DNA from: 66-474 sp050737995 | GTDB lineage: Bacteria > Pseudomonadota > Gammaproteobacteria > Xanthomonadales > Rhodanobacteraceae | NCBI GenBank assembly: GCA_050737995.1 | Contig: JBOHYR010000089.1 | Coordinates: 1 to 15,548, forward strand | Reading direction: 5' to 3' | Length of the DNA stretch: 15,548 bases | In this document: one piece after another, positions 1 to 5,865 of the stretch | Layout of the letters: each line of letters starts with the position of its first letter | Position numbering within the stretch: position 1 is the stretch's first letter | Notes under the pieces: model-generated | Seen by the model: the letters and a program-made list of their open reading frames with translations, nothing else | Told to the model about the DNA's origin: nothing | Databases searched by the model: none | Translations under genes and position numbers: made by a program

Positions 1-30
1 CAACCGTTCGCGCCCGCGGAAGAACCTTGA
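1..30 (+). CDS. xseB: Probable C-terminal end of exodeoxyribonuclease VII small subunit (partial)
   Basis: Frame 1 from the first base reads QPFAPAEEP and then a TGA stop at 28-30. A short acidic/proline tail of this kind is common at the end of XseB, the small subunit of exodeoxyribonuclease VII. The stronger argument is context. In many proteobacteria xseB directly precedes ispA with overlapping stop and start codons. Here the TGA overlaps a TTG (27-29) that opens a recognisable ispA remnant. Only nine codons are visible, so the identification is an inference from gene order; the rest of the gene would lie left of the window. Confidence 0.45.
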   Translation, partial: QPFAPAEEP

Positions 31-421
31 CCACCACCACCGGCGCCACCCCACTTGCGGCGCAGCCGCCCGCGTCGTTGCTCGCGCTCATCAAGCGTAT
101 CGATGCCGTACTCGATCGAGCGCTGCCGTTTAAGGGCACCGAACCGGATGAACTTGTATGCGCGATGCGCTAAGCCGCGCTGAACGGGGGTAAACGCGTC
201 CGCCGGATGCTGGTCTACGACGCAGCAAGGCATGGGTCCGGGCGCGCCCCTCGAGCCGCTGGATGCGCCTGCCTGCGCGGCGTGCACACCTATTTCTGGA
301 CGCCTCGCGAGAATACCTGCGCACGCTCGTCGGCGATGCCATCGGCGCGATCGTGCCGCCAGGCAAGCGCGCGGCCTTTTTGACCGAACTCGCGCACTAA
401 ATCGTCGAACGCAATCGCTGA
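27..421 (+). pseudogene. ispA: Decayed farnesyl diphosphate (polyprenyl) synthase remnant
   Basis: From a TTG at 27 the frame encodes an N-terminus typical of IspA-type short-chain prenyl synthases: LLALIKRIDAVLDRALP, then a block resembling the family signature AMRYAxLxGGKRxRPxLVY. That block reads AMR-stop-AALNGGKRVRRMLVY. The stop is TAA at 171-173, exactly where the family has Tyr. Around 225-235 the reading shifts by one base, and the next frame gives GAPLEPLDAPACA, again a family match. After about 280 the sequence jumps to a third frame matching the C-terminus: REYLRTLVGDAIGAI, then AAFLTELAH-stop-IVERNR and TGA at 419-421. The second stop, TAA at 398-400, again replaces a likely Tyr. 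Intact enzymes are about 295 residues, so more than half is missing, including both DDxxD substrate-binding motifs. No active product is possible. The alternative, a related prenyl synthase, would not change the pseudogene verdict. Confidence 0.8.
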
Positions 422-434
422 ATCGGAAGATCGC

Positions 435-462
435 GCGGAGCGGATCGTACGACCCGCTCCGC
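435..462. terminator. GC-rich hairpin between convergent units, possible bidirectional terminator
   Basis: GCGGAGCGG (435-443) pairs perfectly with CCGCTCCGC (454-462). The ten-base loop itself contains TCGTACGA, which can extend the stem. It lies 13 bases after the ispA remnant stop and 21 bases beyond the stop of the convergent DUF4870 gene, the expected place for a shared terminator. Neither strand shows a clear T-tract after the stem, so classical Rho-independent termination is not certain. Confidence 0.45.
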
Positions 463-483
463 CGGGGGAATCAATCGTCGCGT

Positions 484-858
484 TTACTTGATCAGGCGCA
501 ATGCGAACGGGTAGCGATAGGTACCCTTGCTGCTGACAGCCACCGCGGCAATGATGCAAAAAACCAGGTTGAGGATCCAGAGGAGGAACCACAACAGTGC
601 CCCGATGAGGATAAATGTGAGGATCCAGCAGATCACGTAACCGATGAGGATGGTGATCTGGAAGTTCAGCGATTCCTTCGACTCGGTGGTCAGATAGGAC
701 TTGGCTGGATTGTCTTTGTTGATCAGCCAGACAATCAAAGGCACGATGAAACCAAAGATGATGCCCGACAGGTGGGTAATCAACGCAAGGTTGCGATCAT
801 CAGCATTGCTGCTCGCAACCGGTGGCTGGGGTGTGGCAGATTCCGGTGGGACGCTCAT
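484..858 (-). CDS. DUF4870 family small membrane protein
   Basis: A 124-residue protein. The N-terminus is Pro/Ser-rich and soluble (about residues 1-20), followed by DRNLALITHLSGIIFGFIVP and three or four hydrophobic segments: about 26-46, 70-90 and 90-112. The order His-Leu-Ser ... Pro-Leu-Ile-Val-Trp ... SKESLNFQIT ... YRYPFALRLIK is characteristic of DUF4870 (Tic20-like) proteins, inner-membrane proteins of unknown function. The ATG at 858 has a good ribosome-binding site (GAGGGAGA, about 6 bases upstream). GC content is about 50% across 541-780, clearly below the neighbouring genes, which could reflect transfer or simply Phe/Ile-rich membrane codons. It is transcribed in the same direction as the DUF1501 gene upstream, but 124 bases containing a strong hairpin separate them, so co-transcription is doubtful. 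Confidence 0.85.
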   Translation of the reverse strand: MSVPPESATPQPPVASSNADDRNLALITHLSGIIFGFIVPLIVWLINKDNPAKSYLTTESKESLNFQITILIGYVICWILTFILIGALLWFLLWILNLVFCIIAAVAVSSKGTYRYPFALRLIK

Positions 859-949
859 CGCTGTTCTCCCTCAAATTAGTGATGGACGAATGACGTATTG
901 CGTCTTGACTGTCACGCACCCGACAGCGCATGTCAAGCACCTGTTATAC

Positions 950-978
950 CGGGGCTATCCGGACAGAACCGGACCCCG
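950..978 (-). terminator. Stem-loop just after the DUF1501 stop codon
   Basis: CGGGG (950-954) pairs with CCCCG (974-978) and TCCGG (958-962) with CCGGA (969-973). This gives a ten-pair stem with a three-base bulge (CTA) and a six-base loop. It starts four bases beyond the stop of the minus-strand DUF1501 gene, so it would form at the 3' end of that mRNA. No T-run follows on the minus strand. It may be a weak terminator, an mRNA-stabilising structure or an attenuator ahead of DUF4870. Confidence 0.4.
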
Positions 979-982
979 ATCG

Positions 983-2197
983 TCATGCCGCCACGCGTGG
1001 TGAAGTCACCAGATTGCCGAGCGGTGTCGCCGCCGAACTACCCGGGAATACGCGCGATTCCAGCAGCGATTCCGGCACTCCAAGATGCGCCATCAGCACG
1101 CCCTTGAATACCGAGCGGAAATCGGTCGTCGCGTACACATCGCGGTTCTGGTACAGCTCACCCGAACCGGTGCCCGGCCAATGTCCAGCCACACGTCCGC
1201 CACGCAACGCTCCGCCTGCGAGAAACATCGAGCCGCCGGTGCCATGGTCGGTGCCACCGGTGCCGTTGACGTGTGCGGTGCGGCCGAATTCGGTCGCCAC
1301 GATCACGATGGTGCGGCTCCACTCCGAACCGATCGCCTGGTGGAACGACTTCAACCCGGCATCCAGTTCGGCGATCTTGCGGGTCACGATCGCGGCTTCG
1401 TTGGCGTGGGTGTCCCAGCCGTCGTCCTCGACGAACGCGATGCGGGGCCCATCGCTTTTGCCCATGAAACCTCCGGCCGCACCCATCATTGTCGGCAACC
1501 CGCCGGCTTTCTTCTTGCCGGATTTGCCATCTGCCTGCGCCATCATCCCGGAGCCCGACTCGGGCACTGGTGAATCCTGTTGCTGTGCAACAGCGTGCGC
1601 GAATGGCGCCGCCAGGCGCGAGTCAGCCGCATACAGCGGTTGCAGACGTTGCAAAAGAATGGGATTGACCTCGGTCGGCAGTGGTGGTGACCAGGTTTCC
1701 ACCTTCGCGGACCCGCGCATCGTCAACGGCATCACCGCCGCGCAGGCCAATCCATCCACACCCGGCATGCAGGCAATGCAGCGGTTCAACCAGCCGGTCT
1801 GGGCGCCGTCGGGTTTCGCGGTGCCGTTCTCAACGCAGTTCTGCGCCTGGAAATGCGAACGGCCCCAGTATGGCGGCGCCACCGCGACCACCGGCATGAA
1901 CTGGCCTTGCGCGTACAACTGCGCGGCGAAATCGAACGATGGGTGCAGCGCAAACACATCGTCCAGTGTGTACGCCGGCTTCGCGGCGGAAGGCGACAGC
2001 GCCAGCGCACCCCGGATCGCCCGGTAACCCGGATCGCCGTATGGCGGCACCGATTCCAGGCCGTCCAGGCCGCCGCGCAAGAACACGAACAAAAAACGCG
2101 TGCCTGAACCGGTCGCGGCAAAGGTGAGGCGCGGCCAGACCAGCAGGGTGGTCGCACCGACCGCGGCATTCGCCAAAAATTGTCGGCGGGTCAACAT
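983..2197 (-). CDS. DUF1501 family Tat-exported protein
   Basis: A 404-residue protein. The start is the ATG at 2197, two bases after the DUF1800 stop and preceded by GGAGGG at seven bases; the longer open frame upstream is only a shadow of DUF1800. The N-terminus MLTRRQFLANAAVG fits a twin-arginine signal (T-R-R-Q-F-L at 3-8), with a likely cleavage after TFA near residue 27, so the product should be exported folded. The DUF1501 signatures are FLFVFLRGGLDGLESVPPYG (35-54), EDDGWDTH (257-264), ATEFGRTAHVNGTGGTDHGT (301-320) and GGALRGGRVAGHWPG (328-342). The family is related to the alkaline phosphatase/sulfatase fold, but no reaction is established. Residues about 205-250 form a Gly/Met/Lys-rich, probably disordered insert before the EDDGWDTH block. 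The gene is translationally coupled to DUF1800, and the two products are expected to act together. Confidence 0.9.
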   Translation of the reverse strand: MLTRRQFLANAAVGATTLLVWPRLTFAATGSGTRFLFVFLRGGLDGLESVPPYGDPGYRAIRGALALSPSAAKPAYTLDDVFALHPSFDFAAQLYAQGQFMPVVAVAPPYWGRSHFQAQNCVENGTAKPDGAQTGWLNRCIACMPGVDGLACAAVMPLTMRGSAKVETWSPPLPTEVNPILLQRLQPLYAADSRLAAPFAHAVAQQQDSPVPESGSGMMAQADGKSGKKKAGGLPTMMGAAGGFMGKSDGPRIAFVEDDGWDTHANEAAIVTRKIAELDAGLKSFHQAIGSEWSRTIVIVATEFGRTAHVNGTGGTDHGTGGSMFLAGGALRGGRVAGHWPGTGSGELYQNRDVYATTDFRSVFKGVLMAHLGVPESLLESRVFPGSSAATPLGNLVTSPRVAA

Positions 2198-2199
2198 GT

Positions 2200-3693
2200 T
2201 CAAGCCCTCCACTGGAACGCCGGACACGCGAACAAGGTCGCGTGCGCCTGCCGCGTCGATTCCGCGCGCAGAATCGCCTGCGCGGTGTCCTCGTCCAGCA
2301 GCGGCCCTAGGATGTCCTGCGCGAGGTCGAACGGCCGCGTGTCGCCTTGCGCGACACGCGCCGACAGCGCCTCGGCGGCCTGCACGCGTTTCCACAACCC
2401 GTCCGGGTCGATCCAGTTGGCCGAACTGTCGGTGAAGCCTGCCGGCGAACGTGGATCGAACGTCGGCTCGCCGAGATTCGTCAACAACGCCAGCACCGGT
2501 TGCGGCTTGCCGTGAAAATCGATCTGTGCCGCGCGCAGGGAAGCGATCACGAAATCCTGCGGGGTTCTGAACTTGCGCGCATCCGCGTACCATGCCTCTG
2601 GACTGTCGATCAATGTGCGATACACCGCGGCAAGATCGGTGTCGTGATCGAGATAACTTTTCGCCAATCGCTTCACCAGTGATTCGGGCGGGTTGTCCGA
2701 GACAAAATGCCGCGCAAGTTGCAGCGACAGGTGCCGCGCGGTCGCCGGCTCGCGTGCGAGATAATCCAGGATTGCCTTGCCCTGCTCGAATCCAGCCGCG
2801 GGAAAAGTTCTGCCCATGACTTTCCGCGGGCCTGGTTCGTGCGCATTCGCACGAAACACGAATGCCGACCGCGGTGTTCCCCCCTTTCGGAAATCGCGGG
2901 GCAATGGAATGCTCCATCCGGTCAACGCGCGCGAGAACTCGGTCACGTCGGCCTGGGTATAACCCGCTTCGACGCCAACCGTATGCAATTCCATCGTCTC
3001 GCGGCCGAGATTTTCGTTGAGGCCACCGGCTTTGCCTTTGTCCTTGTCGCCCCGGCGCACAAGCCGCGATTCGATACGCTGTCCAAGCCGCGAGTTGGGA
3101 CCGACCGATCGCACGTTGTCCAGATACAGCAACATTGCGGGATGGGTCTCGACTGCGAGCAGCATGTCGGCGAATCGGCCGGTCACGTGCGGACGGATCG
3201 CCTCACGCTCCATCGGCGCCGCGAACAGCCGCGCCGGGCGTTTGTCCACCGACACGGCGAAATGATTCGACCAAAAATGCACCAGCCGCTCGAGGAACGG
3301 CGTGGCGGTGATGGTCGCCACCTGGTACCGTGCCGTCGCTTCGGCAAGCAGGTCGTGGCGCTCCTCCTTGCGATAGGGCTGCAATGCGTGCTTCAGCCCC
3401 GCCGCGCCGGTCCTGCCGTCGGCCGGCGATGCCTGCGTGCCGGCGAGCAGGAAATTCCGGCGACCATTGGTGCCGCGCTTGAACTCGCGCCGTGTCGCCT
3501 GCAACGCCGCTTCCTCGCGCAGGTAATCAAGACTCGTTGGCAAGCCCGCGAACAGGCTGCCGCCGTCGGGGCCGCGCGCGATCTGTGCGTTCAGCCATTC
3601 CCGCGGGTCGCGAACACCCGCCAATTCGCCGGGCTTCGCACCCAGCCCGAAACGGTTGATCGCTGCGGTGACTGCGTTACTGGATGCATTCAT
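2200..3693 (-). CDS. DUF1800 family protein, partner of DUF1501
   Basis: A 497-residue protein beginning MNASSNAVTAAINRFGLGAK, the usual opening of DUF1800 proteins (AxxRxGxGxxP). Further family blocks are HFWSNHFAVSVDK (139-151), GRETMELHTVGVEAGYTQAD (230-249), FSRALTGWS (253-261), HEPGPRKVMGR (285-295) and RHLSLQLARHFVSDNPP (320-336). The family function is unknown. No cleavable signal peptide or membrane span is obvious, in contrast to the Tat-exported partner, so the two may meet in the cytoplasm before export; this is inference. The ATG at 3693 lacks a strong Shine-Dalgarno sequence. The final codons overlap the ribosome-binding site of DUF1501, which makes the pair a tight operon. Upstream, 92 bases separate it from the pmbA stop, so it may be read from its own promoter or by read-through. 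Confidence 0.88.
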   Translation of the reverse strand: MNASSNAVTAAINRFGLGAKPGELAGVRDPREWLNAQIARGPDGGSLFAGLPTSLDYLREEAALQATRREFKRGTNGRRNFLLAGTQASPADGRTGAAGLKHALQPYRKEERHDLLAEATARYQVATITATPFLERLVHFWSNHFAVSVDKRPARLFAAPMEREAIRPHVTGRFADMLLAVETHPAMLLYLDNVRSVGPNSRLGQRIESRLVRRGDKDKGKAGGLNENLGRETMELHTVGVEAGYTQADVTEFSRALTGWSIPLPRDFRKGGTPRSAFVFRANAHEPGPRKVMGRTFPAAGFEQGKAILDYLAREPATARHLSLQLARHFVSDNPPESLVKRLAKSYLDHDTDLAAVYRTLIDSPEAWYADARKFRTPQDFVIASLRAAQIDFHGKPQPVLALLTNLGEPTFDPRSPAGFTDSSANWIDPDGLWKRVQAAEALSARVAQGDTRPFDLAQDILGPLLDEDTAQAILRAESTRQAHATLFACPAFQWRA

Positions 3694-3724
3694 GAACGAG
3701 TTCGCGCTGGGTTGGCACGAAGAC

Positions 3725-3734
3725 TAAACGTTTA
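3725..3734. promoter_or_regulatory. 10-bp perfect palindrome upstream of DUF1800
   Basis: TAAACGTTTA lies 31 bases upstream of the DUF1800 start and is flanked by GAC on the left and, one base further out, GTC on the right. A short AT-rich palindrome in a GC-rich 92-base intergenic region is a plausible operator for the DUF1800-DUF1501 pair. No matching regulator or promoter hexamers could be assigned, so the role is inference. Confidence 0.25.
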
Positions 3735-3785
3735 CGTCATCGCGGCGGTTGACACTCGCCAGCAGAATGCTTCGGGTTCGACCGG

Positions 3786-5174
3786 CTATTCGCCGGCGAC
3801 CGTCATCTTCCCGATCAGGATCGATCCGGTCAGGATGGACGAGCGTGCGTCGACGTCCGAACCAATCGCCTGCACATCCATGAACATGTTGCGCAGGTTG
3901 CCGGCGATGGTGATCTCCTGCACCGGACAGGCAATCTCGCCGTTCTCGACCCAGAATCCCGCGGCGCCGCGCGAGTAGTCGCCCGTCACGATCGATACAC
4001 CCTGCCCGATCAGCTCCGTCACGACCAGCCCGTTACCCATACGCTGCAGCAACCCGGTGAAATCCTGCTGCGCGCCGTCGACCGAGCCGGGCGAAACGAC
4101 CACATTGTGGACACCGCCAGCGTTGGCCGTGCTCGTCAACCCCAACTTGCGGGCGGAATAGCTCCCGAGCACATAATGTTGCAGCACACCCGACTGGACC
4201 AGTGCAGACGGGACCGTAGCGACGCCTTCCGCATCGAACGCGGTGGAGGCATGGCCGCCGGGTAGCAACGGCTGTTCGAGGAGATCCACGAATTCCGGCA
4301 GCACCGGCTTGCCGACGTGATCGAGCAGGAAACTCGCGCGGCGATACAACGATCCACCGCTCACGGCAGCGATCAAATGCCCGAGCAAGGAACGCGCGAC
4401 TTCCGGGGCGAACAGCACGGGACAGGCACGCGTCGACAGCTTGCGTGCACCCAGCCGCGCAGCCGTGCGCGCGGCCGCCGTCACGCCAATCCGCGCGAAC
4501 TCCGGAAACAGGACCGGGTTGCGCACGTATTCGTACCAGCCATCGCGTTGCATCGCGTCGCCGTTGCCGGCGATCAGCGAGCAGGAGATGGAATGATGGG
4601 AACCGCGCTCCCGTCCGACGAAGCCGTGCGAATTGGCGTACACGCCCAACGCATCGCCACATTGCACGCCCGCTCCACTGGAATTCGTGATCCCGTCACC
4701 AGCGCGCCCCGCAGCTTCGACTTCGCGACCGATCTCGATCGCACGATCGACGTCCAGCTCCCACGGGTGCCACAGGTCGAGATCGGGAAATAATGTCGCC
4801 ATCCGCTCGGCATCGGCCAGCCCTGCGCAAGGATCGGGTTCCGTGAAGCGCGCGATGGCGCAGGCCTGCCTGATCGTCGCGTCGATCGACGCGGGCTTCA
4901 AATCCGCGGTCGAGGCGTTGCCCTTGCGTTGCCCGAAATACACGGTCAGCCCGAAGCCACGGTCGCGGTTGCGCTCCACCGTTTCGACTTCGCCGAGCCT
5001 TACATTGACGGAAAGTCCGGTGTCCACGCTGGCAGATACCTCGGCCTGCAAAGCTCCGGCAGTCCGCGCGCGGCGGATCACGTCCTCGGCAAGCTCGGCC
5101 AGCCGGTCGAGCTCGGCGAAGCTGGTGTCGGATTTAGAGATCGTTGTCGTATTCAAACCAAATTCCTGATGCAT
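3786..5174 (-). CDS. pmbA: Metalloprotease TldE/PmbA, regulatory subunit of TldD-TldE
   Basis: A 462-residue protein from the chosen ATG at 5174. E. coli PmbA has about 450 residues. TldE pairs with TldD to form a protease that degrades unfolded peptides in the cytoplasm; in E. coli it matures microcin B17 and removes the antitoxin CcdA. Visible family blocks are QAEVSASVDTGLSVNVRLGE near the N-terminus, GDAMQRDGWYEY in the middle, STANAGGVHNVVVSPGS, and SIVTGDYSRGAAGFWVENGE near the C-terminus. As expected for TldE, there is no HExxxH zinc motif, which is supplied by TldD. An in-frame ATG at 5216 would add MFRLRGLQPLRSLG, but those bases lie within a hairpin repeat, so the shorter form is preferred. 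A TTG six codons further in, with AGGA upstream, is a third option. The stop is TAG. The tldD gene lies upstream on the same strand beyond yjgA. Confidence 0.93.
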   Translation of the reverse strand: MHQEFGLNTTTISKSDTSFAELDRLAELAEDVIRRARTAGALQAEVSASVDTGLSVNVRLGEVETVERNRDRGFGLTVYFGQRKGNASTADLKPASIDATIRQACAIARFTEPDPCAGLADAERMATLFPDLDLWHPWELDVDRAIEIGREVEAAGRAGDGITNSSGAGVQCGDALGVYANSHGFVGRERGSHHSISCSLIAGNGDAMQRDGWYEYVRNPVLFPEFARIGVTAAARTAARLGARKLSTRACPVLFAPEVARSLLGHLIAAVSGGSLYRRASFLLDHVGKPVLPEFVDLLEQPLLPGGHASTAFDAEGVATVPSALVQSGVLQHYVLGSYSARKLGLTSTANAGGVHNVVVSPGSVDGAQQDFTGLLQRMGNGLVVTELIGQGVSIVTGDYSRGAAGFWVENGEIACPVQEITIAGNLRNMFMDVQAIGSDVDARSSILTGSILIGKMTVAGE

Positions 5175-5179
5175 TCCCA

Positions 5180-5213
5180 GGGAGCGTAGCGGCTGCAAGC
5201 CGCGAAGTCGAAA
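5180..5213. repeat. Degenerate REP-like hairpin before pmbA
   Basis: GCGGCT (5189-5194), loop GCA, then AGCCGC (5198-5203) forms a perfect six-pair stem. It is preceded by GGGAGCGTA and followed by GAAGTCGAAAC. The arrangement (GGAGCG, a GCGGCT/AGCCGC stem, then GAAGTCG) resembles the short extragenic palindromes scattered through Pseudomonas and Xanthomonadales genomes. It is a single copy in this window, so its repeat nature cannot be shown here. It occupies the pmbA leader immediately before the preferred start codon. Confidence 0.35.
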
Positions 5214-5224
5214 CATCGGGTGCC

Positions 5225-5254
5225 TCGACCACGCGTGTCGCGGAGGCGTAATCT
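5225..5254 (+). promoter_or_regulatory. Possible sigma70-type promoter for yjgA
   Basis: TCGACC (5225-5230, four of six matches to TTGACA) and TAATCT (5249-5254, four of six matches to TATAAT) are separated by 18 bases. The predicted transcription start falls near 5261, ahead of all candidate yjgA start codons. The match is moderate and rests on eye inspection only. Confidence 0.25.
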
Positions 5255-5310
5255 ATGCCAAGGCTGTCGAAGCACTTGGCATGGGCAGCGCTCGTGACTT
5301 TCAATCCATC

Positions 5311-5835
5311 ATGCACTCACCCGACGCGATGCAAAGTGACGAACGCCCCAGCCGCAGCGCGCGCCGGCGCGAGGCGTTGGACGTACTGACGTTCGCAAAA
5401 CAATTATCGGAGTTGTCATCGGCGAGTCTCGACAAGCTGGGCCTGCCGGACGACTTCCGCGACGAGCTCCGCGAACTCCAACGCACGCCATCGCACATCG
5501 CCCACAAGCGCCAACTCGCGCACCTGGCGAAATTGTTGCGCGGGCACGAAGACGAAGACTTCTCCGCTGCGCGTGCCGCGCTCGCGAGCGATCGTGCCGC
5601 TGGCGCACGCGAAGCCGCAGGCCTGCAGCGCATCGAAGCGCTGCGCGAAAGCCTTCTCGGCGATGACGGCGATGCAGCGTTGACGGCGTTCATCACGCAA
5701 CGTCCCGATGCCGACCGTCAGCACTTGCGCGCACTGATTCGACAGGCGCGCCGCGAGCGCGAAACCGGCAAGCCCCCGCGTGCGCAGCGGTCGTTGTTTC
5801 GCTTGTTGCGCGGATTCGAATCGGATCGCTTGTAG
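5311..5835 (+). CDS. darP: Ribosome biogenesis factor YjgA/DarP (DUF615)
   Basis: A 174-residue protein from the chosen ATG; E. coli YjgA has 183 residues. It acts in late assembly of the 50S ribosomal subunit, binding pre-50S particles. The sequence is charged and largely helical. The family signature is clear: SRSARRREALDVLTFAKQLS at the N-terminus, AHKRQLAHLAKLLR in the middle, and RPDADRQHLRALIRQARRER then GKPPRAQRSLFRLLR at the C-terminus. In-frame ATGs at 5281, 5311 and 5329 are all possible, and none has a good Shine-Dalgarno sequence. The 5311 start gives an N-terminal extension of about the usual length before SRS. The gene is divergent from pmbA, as in E. coli, and convergent with tldD (30 bases between stops). 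It is the only intact complete plus-strand gene in the window. Confidence 0.92.
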   Translation: MHSPDAMQSDERPSRSARRREALDVLTFAKQLSELSSASLDKLGLPDDFRDELRELQRTPSHIAHKRQLAHLAKLLRGHEDEDFSAARAALASDRAAGAREAAGLQRIEALRESLLGDDGDAALTAFITQRPDADRQHLRALIRQARRERETGKPPRAQRSLFRLLRGFESDRL

Positions 5836-5865
5836 GCGTGACCCTGCTCGCGACCACCAGACATC

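Noticed and set aside
30..41. Short ACC trinucleotide repeat (Thr codons) at the start of the ispA remnant
   Set aside because: Only four copies; not notable as a microsatellite.
232..879. A 215-codon plus-strand open frame spanning the ispA remnant and DUF4870
   Set aside because: Its first codons are the frame-shifted ispA remnant and the rest is antisense to DUF4870; no single protein family explains it.
908..936. Possible DUF4870 promoter with a perfect TTGACA (936-931, minus strand)
   Set aside because: The hexamer at the right spacing is GACAGT, only three of six matches to a -10 box. The TTGACA is also part of an imperfect inverted repeat (CTTGAC 903-908, GTCAAG 932-937), so it may be structural or chance.
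2707..3978. A 423-codon plus-strand open frame opposite DUF1800
   Set aside because: No recognisable domain, and it is antisense to a gene with clear family motifs; typical high-GC shadow.
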